Of a DNA stretch of 64,000 nucleotides, positions 8,346 through 15,894 are shown one piece after another. A model generated the notes under the pieces. That model saw only the letters and a list, made by a program, of their open reading frames with translations. It was not told where the DNA came from and searched no databases. This DNA is from CAVOEB01 sp965249645 (GTDB taxonomy: Bacteria; Pseudomonadota; Alphaproteobacteria; UBA828; JAPUJA01): assembly GCA_965249645.1 (NCBI GenBank), contig CBDFML010000007.1, positions 1 to 64,000 of the forward strand, read 5' to 3'. Both the position numbers and the translations under genes were made by a program. How positions within the stretch are numbered: the first letter of the stretch is position 1; the number at the start of each line of letters is the position of its first letter.

Positions 8346-10435
8346 CAGGAACAATTTTTTGTCCGGGCTGAAGGTGCGAGATGAGGGAGCGCGCACCTGC
8401 TGAAGGTGATTTGGGTCGTTTCCAAGCTTGGCTTGACGACGTCATGAGAGCCGCCTGACTCCGCCGAGCGGCGTTTTCTGGCCCGGCGGGCACGACAGTC
8501 CGACCGCGCCGCTCGACGGCGCGTCTCTGCGCCCCCTGCTATGCGATTACGCCTGCGGGATCATGCGGTGGGCGCGATCAGGATCGCGTCGAGGGCATCC
8601 TGCGCGCGGGCGGCATAGTGGCGGTTGGCCTCGGGCAGGTAGCGGAAGCGGCCGCTACAACGCACGATGGCGATGGCCACGTTGGTCAGGCAGGCGAGAT
8701 TGCGGGGCAGGTGACGCACATACGCCCGGCAGCGATCTTCGTCGTAGGTGAAGTCGCGCACGTAGTGCAGCCGGTTTTCGATGTGCCAGTGGTTACGGAC
8801 CAGGGCCAGAAGCTCCTCGGGCCCGGCGCGGTCTGTGCCGAGCGAGGTGAGGCTCCAGGTCACTTCGATGCTGCTCTTGCCGGTCTTGAGGATCTCGCGC
8901 TCGCGTTCGATGCGCATCGCCTGGCGGCGCCCGTGGAGGTTCGCGTAGCCGTCCCATTCGGCGCCGGAGAGGTCGACGGCGGCACAGCGGCGGCGCTCGA
9001 TGCGGCCATGGCCCTTGTCGACGGTTTCGTGCCAGGGCGCGTCGCTGAAGTCGATCGCCTTGAGGTCTTCGAGGATGGTTTCCTGATTGTCCTTGATGGC
9101 GCTGATCACGTAGTCGGCGCGGCGCCCGAGCAGGCAGCGCGCCGTCTCGTGCTGGGCGTGCATCGCATCGACGGTGACAATGCGGCCTGCGAGGTCGAGG
9201 CTGCTGGAGAGCTCGCGTACGGCTGGGATTTCGTTGCTCTTGCTGTCGACCTCCACCTGCCCGAGGACCATGCCGGAGTCGTGTTCCACCGCCGCGACCA
9301 TCATCCGGCGCCCGTCTTCGGTCTGCTTCGAGGCACCTCGCAGGTCCTTCCCGTCCATGGCGACAGGCGCATGTGCCGTGCTGTGCTGGCCGGTCCACTG
9401 ACCGATGGCGTTGTCCAGGGTCTCGGGCGGCAGCGCGGCGAGGATGTTGTGGAAGGTGGTGATTGCGGGCGCGGTGTAGCGCTGCTTGCTCGGGCTCCAG
9501 AACGCACCCACTGCCTCGAGCTGCTCCTGGGAGAGCAGGGCGGCGAACTGGGCGAACGCGTTCACACCTCGGTAGCCGGCCAGACGGGCAGCGACGGCGA
9601 TCGCCAGAACGGTGTTCAGCGGGTAGCGCTTGCCCCGGTCACGGCGGCACTCGGGCACCTCGCCCAGACACTCGAACAGGCTGCGCAGCCGCGGCGCCGC
9701 CATTGGCTCGGTGTGTTGCTCAGCGTTCCAGTGTGCCGGCACCTCGGTCCGGCTCAGCGCCTCGGCGGCGTCGTCGGTCAGTTCGAACACGAAGATCTCC
9801 TTGGGCTGGCCGTGGTGGCGCCAGCGCGCCGAGCCTCCGGGCTCGCGGGCAAAGCCGCGGGTCAGCCCCAGCGAGCGCCAGTTCGACGCGCGGTAGCAGG
9901 TCCCGACAAAGCGCGAGACATCCACGAACGTCTCCGCCAGAAAGACGGGATATCCATGCACCGCCTGGATGTCCTGCGACAGCCGCCGCAGGCTCAGCCC
10001 CAGCACCCGCGAGGCCAAGTTGTGCACCCGGCCAGGCGTCAGGATGACAAAGCGCGAGTTGTTGGCGATCAGATGCAGGCGCCGGAACTGCTGCTCCGCC
10101 GGCCAGCCGATCCAGCGATCGCGTGCGGCCAGCTTGAACGCGCCGGGCTGCCAGCCGATCAGTGCGAGCCAGGTCTCGCCGTGCACCGCGACATGGCGCA
10201 GGCCTTTGCCGATGACGCCGTGAAACGGTAGGTAGTGGTGCTCCGCCACCAGCCGGTCCCAGTGCCGGTGCTCCTGCGCGCCCCAGGTCGGGCGCACCGT
10301 GACCGCGCGCAAATCAACGGATAAATCCTGGGCCGGCAGCGTCGCCATGACCGGCACACTGCCACATCGAGAACGGAATGGCCAGCCCCGACATCGGCTC
10401 ACGATGCTCGGCAGGCGGACAAAAAACTAGCCCTG
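8346..10435 (-). mobile_element. ISAs1-family element with DruA-domain transposase
   Basis: The element is 2090 bp, bounded by CAGGAACAATTTTTTGTCCG at the left and CAGGGCTAGTTTTTTGTCCG (reverse complement) at the right. Sixteen of these 20 terminal bases match, and a perfect 10-bp duplication flanks them. It holds one long leftward gene that fuses a DUF4338 domain to the ISAs1 transposase. At 2.1 kb it is clearly longer than ordinary ISAs1 members (about 1.2-1.5 kb), the excess being the extra domain. Confidence 0.93.
8561..10348 (-). CDS. ISAs1-family transposase with N-terminal DUF4338 (DruA-like) domain
   Basis: 595 residues from the ATG at 10348 (a GTG at 10402 would add 18). Residues about 10-220 match DUF4338, the family of Druantia protein DruA: HHYLPFHGVIGKGLRHVAVH, LIANNSRFVIL and FVDVSRFVGTCYRASNW. 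From about residue 225 the ISAs1 type begins with the DDE_Tnp_1-associated N-terminal region. The catalytic core follows: D in VAMDGKDLRG, D in VTVDAMHAQ and E in HWHIENRLHYVRD. The fusion is in frame and intact. In transposons the DUF4338 part probably aids DNA binding or target choice (inference). No clear ribosome site is seen. Confidence 0.88.
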   Translation of the reverse strand: MATLPAQDLSVDLRAVTVRPTWGAQEHRHWDRLVAEHHYLPFHGVIGKGLRHVAVHGETWLALIGWQPGAFKLAARDRWIGWPAEQQFRRLHLIANNSRFVILTPGRVHNLASRVLGLSLRRLSQDIQAVHGYPVFLAETFVDVSRFVGTCYRASNWRSLGLTRGFAREPGGSARWRHHGQPKEIFVFELTDDAAEALSRTEVPAHWNAEQHTEPMAAPRLRSLFECLGEVPECRRDRGKRYPLNTVLAIAVAARLAGYRGVNAFAQFAALLSQEQLEAVGAFWSPSKQRYTAPAITTFHNILAALPPETLDNAIGQWTGQHSTAHAPVAMDGKDLRGASKQTEDGRRMMVAAVEHDSGMVLGQVEVDSKSNEIPAVRELSSSLDLAGRIVTVDAMHAQHETARCLLGRRADYVISAIKDNQETILEDLKAIDFSDAPWHETVDKGHGRIERRRCAAVDLSGAEWDGYANLHGRRQAMRIEREREILKTGKSSIEVTWSLTSLGTDRAGPEELLALVRNHWHIENRLHYVRDFTYDEDRCRAYVRHLPRNLACLTNVAIAIVRCSGRFRYLPEANRHYAARAQDALDAILIAPTA

Positions 10436-10445
10436 CTTCCCCGAG
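10436..10445 (+). repeat. target-site duplication, right copy (10 bp)
   Basis: CTTCCCCGAG, the right partner of 8336-8345 flanking the ISAs1 element. The IS256 transposase frame resumes directly after it. Confidence 0.93.
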
Positions 10446-10972
10446 GCGATCAACACCCCCCTTCCCCGAAACCGTGGTTCAGACCTGCATTGTCCACCTG
10501 ATCCGCCATTCCATGAACTTTGCGTCATGGAAGGATCGAAAACACGTGGCCAAGGCGCTTAGGGACGTTTATCGGGCCAGGGATGCCGACGCCGGCCTGG
10601 CGGCGCTGGATGCCTTCGAAGCCGGGCCCTGGGGCAAGAAATACCCAGCCATCGCACAAAGCTGGCGGCGCAACTGGGAACACGTCTCGCCCTTCTTCGT
10701 CTTCCCCGAGGCCGTGCGACGGATCGTCTATACAACCGACGCCATCGAGTCGCTCAACGCCAAAATCCGGCGCGCCGTCCGCACCCGCGGACACTTCCCC
10801 AGTGACGAGGCGACTTCGAAGTTGTTATATCTCGTCCTCCGTCATGCGGCCGAGGCGTGGAAACGTCCGCCGCGAGAATGGTTCGAGGCCAAAACGCAGT
10901 TCGCCGTCATCTTTGGGGAACGGTTCGTCAATGTCTGACAAACGGCCCGAGCACAAATCTCCTGACACTCCC

Positions 10973-11431
10973 GCCCCAGCCGATGACCTTGAGATAGGTG
11001 AAGTCGGTCTGCCATAGCTGGTTCGGGACTGCGGTCTTGTCGCGGAACTCATCCGCCGCCTTGATGACGACGAAGGCCGGGCTGGTGATCAGGTCGTGGG
11101 CCTTGAGCAGGCGGTAGACGGACGCTTCCGAGACGAAGTAGCCCCTCGTATCGGTGAACGTCACGGCCAGCTCCCGGGGCGATAATTCCGGTTCGTCCAG
11201 GGCCAGGTCCACGATCTGGCCGCGGATATCGTCCGGGATGCGGTTCCACACCCGGCCGGGGCCGCTGGTGCGATCTTCAAGCCCAGCCTCGGCGAAGGCT
11301 CGATATCGCTCATACCAGCGGTAAAACGTCGTTGAGGGGATCCCCAACTTATCCAGGGTGCGACGGACCGGGAGGTGGGATCGCTCGACGAGGCGGATGA
11401 TCTCCAGCTTCTCGGATGCGGGGTACCTCAT
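10973..11431 (-). pseudogene. IS3-family OrfB, 3' truncated
   Basis: It begins at ATG 11431 (MRYPASEKLE) and matches OrfB of the intact element through WQTDFTYLKVIGWG. The integrase core is then lost at the IS256 end. Only the first catalytic aspartate is kept. The upstream frame is open through the orfA overlap, as in the intact element. Confidence 0.82.
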
Positions 11432-11453
11432 GCGCCGTCTCCCCCATCCCCGA

Positions 11454-11801
11454 TCATGCATTTTTAAGCAGCCGGTTCTCCAGCACCTGTTCGGCAAGCA
11501 CCTCCTTGAGGTCATGCATCTTGCGGCGCAGGTCCTTGACCTCGCCCGAGGATGCCTGGCGGGCGGTATCGCCCGAAAGCCGCTTCTTGCCAGCTTCCAG
11601 AAACTCCTTCGACCAGCTGTAGTAAAGGCTCTCGGCGATCCCCTGCCGGCGGCACAGCTCGGCGATGCTGTCCTCGCCGCGCAGACCCGACAGCACAATC
11701 CGGATCTTCTCCTCGGCCGAATATTGCTTGCGCGTCCGGCGCCGGATGTCCCGTACCGTCCGCTCAGCACCCGTCATCGAACTCATGGGTTTCTCTCTCA
11801 T
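11454..11801 (-). CDS. IS3-family OrfA of truncated element
   Basis: 115 residues with the same HTH as the OrfA at 1293 (AELCRRQGIAESLYYSWSKE). The C-terminus ends early (LLKNA) because the A-run of the slippery site is shorter, which shifts the frame. AGGGAA precedes the ATG at 11801. It may still be translated but lacks a functional partner in cis. Confidence 0.75.
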   Translation of the reverse strand: MREKPMSSMTGAERTVRDIRRRTRKQYSAEEKIRIVLSGLRGEDSIAELCRRQGIAESLYYSWSKEFLEAGKKRLSGDTARQASSGEVKDLRRKMHDLKEVLAEQVLENRLLKNA

Positions 11802-11888
11802 CTCTGTTCCCTTCGGTCACGACGATGAACCAGAAACTCTCCCTTATCAAAACCCCTCAAACCGTCCCATACGCGCTGATGTCAGACA

Positions 11889-12066
11889 TGACTTCTACAA
11901 CACCGAGAGGCCGCACTTGGCGCTCGGGGGGAAAACGCCGGCCGAGGCCTGCCGCAGCGACCCGCCTGCGGATATGATGGACAAGCCGCTACGCGCCTTG
12001 CCCACACCCCCACAGGCGCAACAACAACGGCAAGGAGATCGACTCAAAGGGATTCTGGCGGCATGA
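11889..12066 (+). pseudogene. C-terminal fragment of an IS3-family OrfB
   Basis: The frame encodes FYNTERPHLALGGKTPAEA, the conserved C-terminal block of IS3-type integrases, followed by a Gln/Pro-rich tail and a stop at 12066. About 45 bases further on (to about 12110), reading inward on the reverse strand, lies GGACAGTCTGGCGG..AAGGTGTATTCC. This matches the left terminus of the IS3 element at 46340, so it is the right end of a related element whose front was lost at 11888. Confidence 0.65.
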
Positions 12067-12371
12067 ACGACAATCGGAATACACCTTAACTGAGCCGCCA
12101 GACTGTCCGAAAAGGCGGATCACCTTGGGTGAGCTGTTGAAATAATGGAAGGGATTTCGCATCACCTGAGGCTACGGAATGCCAAACCAGCGTTCAACGC
12201 CATTTGTTCTGACAATGCCGCTCGGCCGGCTTGGTCGAGTGGCGTCAGGTGGTCGTCGCCTGAGCGCCACGTCGTTTGGACTTTGAAGATCGTTTCGCAT
12301 TAGATTGACAGCGCCGTCTGGAGGGTTCCATATGGGAATTTCTGGGTGACTTTTGTTCCGGGTATTAACCG

Positions 12372-13643
12372 GTGTTTCCCGACTTTTCGACGGTTTCTCT
12401 GGATTCGCAAGGGAATGATTTGAGCACTAATTCCGAAGTCGCGAAGAGGCCTGCCACCCGCTGGGACGTGGTAGCGCTGGCGGTGATGGCTGGGGTGATG
12501 GTCGGGCTCACGGTGGGCAAGGTGCCGTCCGCGCTGGGAATGATCGGCGCCGATCTGGGGCTGGACAAAGTGACAGCCGGCTGGGTCGCCTCGATCTTCT
12601 TTGCCTTTGGCGCGGGCTTCGCCGTGATCGCGGGTATGCTGGGCAGCCGGACTGGCGCGCGGGCGATGGTGATGGGGGGCCTGCTCGCCATGGTGATCGG
12701 CGCGCTCATCGGCGCCTTCGCGACATCGGCCGGCCTGCTACTGGCGTCACGGGCGATCGGGGGCATCGGCTTCGCAACCGTGGCGGTGGGCGCGCCCAAG
12801 ATCATCTTCGATGCGAGCCGCCCCACCGACCGAGACTTGGCGCTGGGCATCTGGAGCATGTTCATACCTGCGGGCATGGCGCTCGCCATGGTGGCAACGC
12901 CCCTGCTGCTGGATTCCGTGGGATGGCGCGGGATCTGGCTGATCGCCGCCGGGGTGGTTGTGTTCTTCACCCTGCTCGTGAGTTTTGGCACCAGTCTACG
13001 CCGCTGGCCTGACCAGTCTCGGCCCGGCCCGAACGCGCCGCTCGACTGGGCGGGCTCGCGCGAAACCCTGGCCCGGTCCATACTCTGGCTCTATGCTGGC
13101 GCCTTCCTGCTCTACTCGGTCACGTGGTTCGCCGTCGCGGCGTGGCTGCCCACCTTCCTGGTTGAGACGCAAGGGCGGAGCACCATGGCCGCCGGGCTGT
13201 TCACGGCGCTGGTCGTGGCTGCGAACATGGGCGGGAACCTGTCGGGCGCCTGGCTGCTGTACAAGGGCGTACCCCGCTGGAGCCTGATCGCGACGGCCAA
13301 CGCGACCATGGGGGTTACCGCCGCCCTCATCCTGGGGCCGTTCGCGCCCGAGGCGGCCAAGATCCCGCTCGCCATCGTGTTCAGCCTGGTGAGCGGGGTT
13401 TTGCCGGCAGCCGTGATTGCAGGCGCGGCGGCGCACGCGCCAAAGCCCCATCTGGTCGCCATGGCGAGCGGCTTCGCGATCCAGGGCTGTGCAATCGGCA
13501 TGCTGATCGGCCCGCCTCTCATTGCTATCGTGGTCGCCGTCGCCGGAAGCTGGGAGCAGGCCTGGTGGGCGATGCTGATTTGCCCCGCGCTCGGGCTCGC
13601 GATCGCGGCGCGGGTGTGGGGGATGGAACGGGGCGATAATTAA
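12372..13643 (+). CDS. MFS transporter (CynX/NimT-like)
   Basis: 423 residues with about twelve hydrophobic segments in two six-helix halves and a short cytoplasmic loop (residues about 205-235). The N-terminal half shows the MFS loop signature region after helix 2 (GSRTGARAMVMGG). The overall pattern fits the cyanate/nitroimidazole-type (CynX) subfamily, but the substrate is unknown. I give the GTG at 12372; a TTG near 12420, preceded by AAGGGA, is a plausible alternative since only a soluble leader would be lost. It stands alone, with a 261-base upstream region after the IS3 remnant. Confidence 0.82.
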   Translation: MFPDFSTVSLDSQGNDLSTNSEVAKRPATRWDVVALAVMAGVMVGLTVGKVPSALGMIGADLGLDKVTAGWVASIFFAFGAGFAVIAGMLGSRTGARAMVMGGLLAMVIGALIGAFATSAGLLLASRAIGGIGFATVAVGAPKIIFDASRPTDRDLALGIWSMFIPAGMALAMVATPLLLDSVGWRGIWLIAAGVVVFFTLLVSFGTSLRRWPDQSRPGPNAPLDWAGSRETLARSILWLYAGAFLLYSVTWFAVAAWLPTFLVETQGRSTMAAGLFTALVVAANMGGNLSGAWLLYKGVPRWSLIATANATMGVTAALILGPFAPEAAKIPLAIVFSLVSGVLPAAVIAGAAAHAPKPHLVAMASGFAIQGCAIGMLIGPPLIAIVVAVAGSWEQAWWAMLICPALGLAIAARVWGMERGDN

Positions 13644-14156
13644 GTCTGATTCGACTGTCAACGGCGGAGCAAATTGAGACCGCCGTGGCGTCGTATGTCT
13701 AACGTCAGCACCTGGTTCAGTGGGGTAGAGGTGATCGACCCCGATGGGGTAGAGGTGATCGACCCCGATGCGATCGCACGCGGCACGATGCCCGATGCTC
13801 TCGGCCAGGCAACTCGTGAAGCGCTGCGGCGGCGGGCCGTGACCATCGACCACGAGAGCGGTGACCACGTGGCCGCCCCATTTACTCTACTCGGGGTCCG
13901 TGCGATCGGCCAGCGGATGGGGAACGAGCATGGAAGCGTCCATCATTTGTAGCACTCCGGTCCTCTGGCGTTTGAAAGAATTGCTTATTCGTGCTTATTG
14001 TGCCTGCTTGAGCTATTCTGGTCGCTCACATCGTCCTCATCGTCTCGGTGGATGGCGGCACTGTCTTCACCCCATTATGCTGCGCTGTGGGGTGAAACGT
14101 GGCCAATAGCGCCTTTTTCAACGGGCTGTGGACACATATCATAGAAGGGGAAGGGC
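13644..14156. other. gene-poor region with a short tandem repeat
   Basis: These 513 bases carry no gene I can support. A frame from 13674 to 13952 is open but reads through the 24-base tandem repeat and has no recognisable product. The last ~30 bases before 14157 include a good ribosome site (GAAGGGGAAGGG) for the VOC gene. The region looks like decayed coding sequence. Confidence 0.4.
13722..13769 (+). repeat. two perfect tandem copies of a 24-bp unit
   Basis: The unit GGGGTAGAGGTGATCGACCC plus CGAT occurs at 13722-13745 and 13746-13769 without mismatch. Eight codons per unit means the frame across it is kept (repeat VEVIDPDG). The GGGGT..ACCCC ends of each unit could pair. It is probably a replication-slippage product in a decaying frame. 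Confidence 0.85.
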
Positions 14157-14522
14157 ATGATTGGATATCTCACCGTCGGCACCAATGACATGGACCGGAC
14201 GGCGAAATTCTGGGACGAACTGCTGGCCGAGATGGGCGCCAAACGCACAATGGAATCGGACCACTTCGTGGGCTGGTCGGACGACGAAGGCGCCACCATG
14301 TTCATGATCATCAAACCCGCCGACGGCAACGATGCGAAACCCGGCAATGGCAATATGGTCGCGTTCCATGCCGACAGGAACGACAAGGTCGACGCCTTGT
14401 ACGCCAAGGCCATTTCACTCGGCGCGACTGACGAAGGCCAGCCCGGGCCCCGCGCGGGAACGTTCTACGGCGGCTACTTCCGCGATCTGGACGGCAACAA
14501 ATACGTCGTCTTCAATGAGTGA
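14157..14522 (+). CDS. VOC-family (glyoxalase/bleomycin-resistance fold) protein
   Basis: 121 residues, the normal size of a single-domain VOC protein. It starts IGYLTVGTNDMDRTAKFWD and ends GGYFRDLDGNKYVVF, the two classic halves of the beta-alpha-beta-beta-beta fold. The metal-ligand glutamate expected near the end is replaced by YVVF-NE, so the metal status is unclear. Members isomerise, cleave or bind small electrophiles; the substrate is unknown. AAGGGGAAGGG upstream supports the ATG at 14157. Confidence 0.85.
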   Translation: MIGYLTVGTNDMDRTAKFWDELLAEMGAKRTMESDHFVGWSDDEGATMFMIIKPADGNDAKPGNGNMVAFHADRNDKVDALYAKAISLGATDEGQPGPRAGTFYGGYFRDLDGNKYVVFNE

Positions 14523-14531
14523 TCGCCCGCC

Positions 14532-14584
14532 TGATCCTCCCCCACTGAAGTGGTCCGGCCCTATAGTTAGGAAAGGGAGGATCA
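14532..14584. repeat. IS-end-like inverted repeat (53 bp) before the DUF3489 gene
   Basis: The segment starts TGATCCTCCC and ends GGGAGGATCA, perfect 10-base inverted arms, with CCCACTGAAGTGGTCCGG inside. A similar CCCCCACTGAAGCGG sequence lies in the IS21 termini (15798 and 49466 regions). It looks like the leading end of an IS whose first gene would use GGGAGG as ribosome site, here joined to a truncated phage gene. Confidence 0.55.
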
Positions 14585-14587
14585 AAG

Positions 14588-15085
14588 GTGGGGATCAAGG
14601 GCGGCGCTGCCACTAAGGTGACCCAGGCGCTGCTGTGCAAGCGCCTGATCGCCGAGGTGCCGGGGCGTGAGGACTTTCCCGGCCGGCGAGACCCCTACTT
14701 CGTGGTCACGGCCGAGGGCGTGCGCGCCATCAACGTCGAGCCGGCCGACTGCCCGTTCCTCGCCGACACGGGCGCACAGGTGGCCGAAAGTGGCCAGGTG
14801 GCCGCGCAGGCAACCAAACCCCGCTCGAAGGCGAAGAAGGCAACCACGGGCCGCGACACGGCGAAGGGGCCGCGCAAGCAACGCGCCGGTACCAAGCAGG
14901 CTCGCCTGATCGCGATGCTCGAAACCCCCGAGGGCGGCAGCCTCACCGAGATCGCCACTGCCTTTGGCTGGCAGCCGCACACTGTTCGTGGCGCTATCGC
15001 CGGCGCGCTCAAGAAGAAGCTCGGGCTCACCGTCACCTCGGAGAAGATCGAAGGGCGCGGGCTGGTCTACCGCATAGCCTCCTGA
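14588..15085 (+). CDS. DUF3489 domain protein, N-terminus probably lost
   Basis: The C-terminal half (AMLETPEGGSLTEIATAFGW, QPHTVRGAI, KKKLGLTVTSEK) is the DUF3489 winged-helix-like domain common in alphaproteobacterial phages and islands, probably DNA-binding. The start GIKGGAATKV corresponds to a point about 25-30 residues into typical family members. The first part therefore seems replaced by the IS-like repeat ending at 14584, with a GTG (14588) as the only start. The Lys/Arg-rich linker (residues 75-105) is typical. Confidence 0.75.
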   Translation: MGIKGGAATKVTQALLCKRLIAEVPGREDFPGRRDPYFVVTAEGVRAINVEPADCPFLADTGAQVAESGQVAAQATKPRSKAKKATTGRDTAKGPRKQRAGTKQARLIAMLETPEGGSLTEIATAFGWQPHTVRGAIAGALKKKLGLTVTSEKIEGRGLVYRIAS

Positions 15086-15089
15086 TCCT

Positions 15090-15362
15090 TCAAAGTTTCC
15101 ACACGCCGCCGTCCCTCGCGGGGCGGCGGTGTCGCGTTCGGATGCCGTCGCGCACACGGATCGCCTCGAACAGCCGACGCAACGAGTAACCCCTTGCGAT
15201 GGATGCGATTGTGAAGACGGCGCCAATCAGGAGATGGTCCCCGAGGCTGGTTCGTAGACCGAAGAGCGGAAACACCAGCATCTGGGTGATCACGGCCAGG
15301 CCGTAGCCAACCACCACGTTGGTTACCGCCTCGACCAACGACATGGACCGCGATTGCCTCAT
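15090..15362 (-). CDS. small phage membrane protein (DUF7220-like)
   Basis: 90 residues starting MRQSRSMSLVEAVTNVVVGY. There are two transmembrane helices (residues about 8-30 and 38-58) and a basic tail (SLRRLFEAIRVRDG). This family is frequent in alphaproteobacterial prophages, usually beside methyltransferase or DNA-modification genes; its role is unknown. Its ATG at 15362 overlaps the stop of the methyltransferase remnant by four bases, so the two form one leftward operon. Confidence 0.75.
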   Translation of the reverse strand: MRQSRSMSLVEAVTNVVVGYGLAVITQMLVFPLFGLRTSLGDHLLIGAVFTIASIARGYSLRRLFEAIRVRDGIRTRHRRPARDGGVWKL

Positions 15363-15777
15363 GCCGCGGCCCGGTCGGCGCCGGCGGCGATCTCGTCGAA
15401 CTTCCTGCCGTCGCCGTCGTCGGTCGCCGCCTTGCCCGTCCACGCCTGCCAGCGCCGGACGATGACGTCGCAATAGCCGGGATCGAGTTCCACCAGTCTG
15501 GCAACACGGCCGATCTTCTCACAGGCGATCAGCGTCGTGCCCGAGCCGGCGAAGGGATCGAGCACGACGTCGCAACTCTTCGACGAGTTGCGGATTGCCC
15601 GCTCGACCAGCGCCGCCGGCTTCATGGTCGGATGCAGATCGTTGCGCGCCGGCTTGTCGACGAACCAGACATCGCCCTGGTCGCGGGCGCCGCACCAGTA
15701 GTGATCGGTGCCCTCTTTCCAGCCGTAGAGAATCGGCTCGTACTGGCGCTGGTAGTCGGTGCGGCCCAGCGTGAAGG
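15359..15777 (-). pseudogene. DNA adenine/cytosine-N4 methyltransferase, C-terminal part
   Basis: About 139 residues survive. Motif I lies toward the C-terminus (VVLDPFAGSGTTLIACEKIG), preceded by HPTMKPAALVERAIRNSS, the standard order of beta-class (N4/N6) methyltransferases. The N-terminal catalytic DPPY-type motif is missing because IS21 copy 1 cuts the gene at 15778, and no N-terminal part follows on the far side (18347 on). Enzymes of this kind protect phage DNA or mark host sites. The loss of the catalytic half makes it inactive. Confidence 0.88.
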
Positions 15778-15894
15778 TGAGAACGGCGGCGCAATAATCC
15801 CCCACTGAAGCGGCCGGTTGATCCGGCTGTGGCGGACCAAAATGGGACCGTCTATAGCCTTCTGTCAGGGTTGCTCTGACTGGAAGGCGGGGGG

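Larger units (their letters stand above)
7635..10938 (+). pseudogene. IS256-family (Mutator-like) transposase, interrupted
   Basis: The N-terminal ~237 residues (7635-8345) contain the first catalytic aspartate in IVFFDAIRVK and the second in VVDGLKGFPE. The C-terminal part (from about 10446, TVVQTCIVHLIRHS to GERFVNV) carries the conserved TTDAIESLN block with the catalytic glutamate. Removing the insert and one copy of the 10-base duplication rejoins FPE to the downstream FPETVVQTC region. Insertion inactivates the gene. GGAAGGAG precedes the ATG at 7635. Confidence 0.88.
7577..10972 (+). mobile_element. IS256-family element, split by an ISAs1 element
   Basis: The ends carry similar inverted repeats: GGGAGTATC at 7577 and, reading in from 10972, GGGAGTGTC. 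Both are followed by GAGATTT..TGTGCT-like sequence. The transposase gene is interrupted at 8345 and resumes at 10436. Without the 2100 bases of insertion plus duplication, the element would be about 1.3 kb. Flanks (ACCATGTC and GCCCCAGC) do not match, so the original target duplication has been lost through rearrangement with IS3 pieces on both sides. Confidence 0.85.
10973..11888 (-). mobile_element. truncated IS3-family element related to the one at 1208-2718
   Basis: The element reads leftward from an end at 11888 (reverse complement TGTCTGACATCAGCGC, matching the 1208 end) to 10972. There it is cut by the IS256 terminus, within the codons for VIGWG of OrfB. OrfA and the first ~150 codons of OrfB remain. 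The DNA resembles the intact copy but has clearly diverged, so it is a different member of the same IS group. Confidence 0.85.

Noticed and set aside
8618..10231. Long open frame on the + strand opposite the DruA-ISAs1 transposase
   Set aside because: It is the antisense of a high-GC gene with clear motifs; its translation has no family features and no ribosome site.
10973..11888. Second full copy of the 1208-2718 IS3 element
   Set aside because: Sequence is diverged and OrfB is cut by IS256, so it is a related but different and truncated member.
13674..13952. Possible 92-codon gene spanning the tandem repeat
   Set aside because: No recognised family or ribosome site, and the repeat looks like slippage in decayed sequence.
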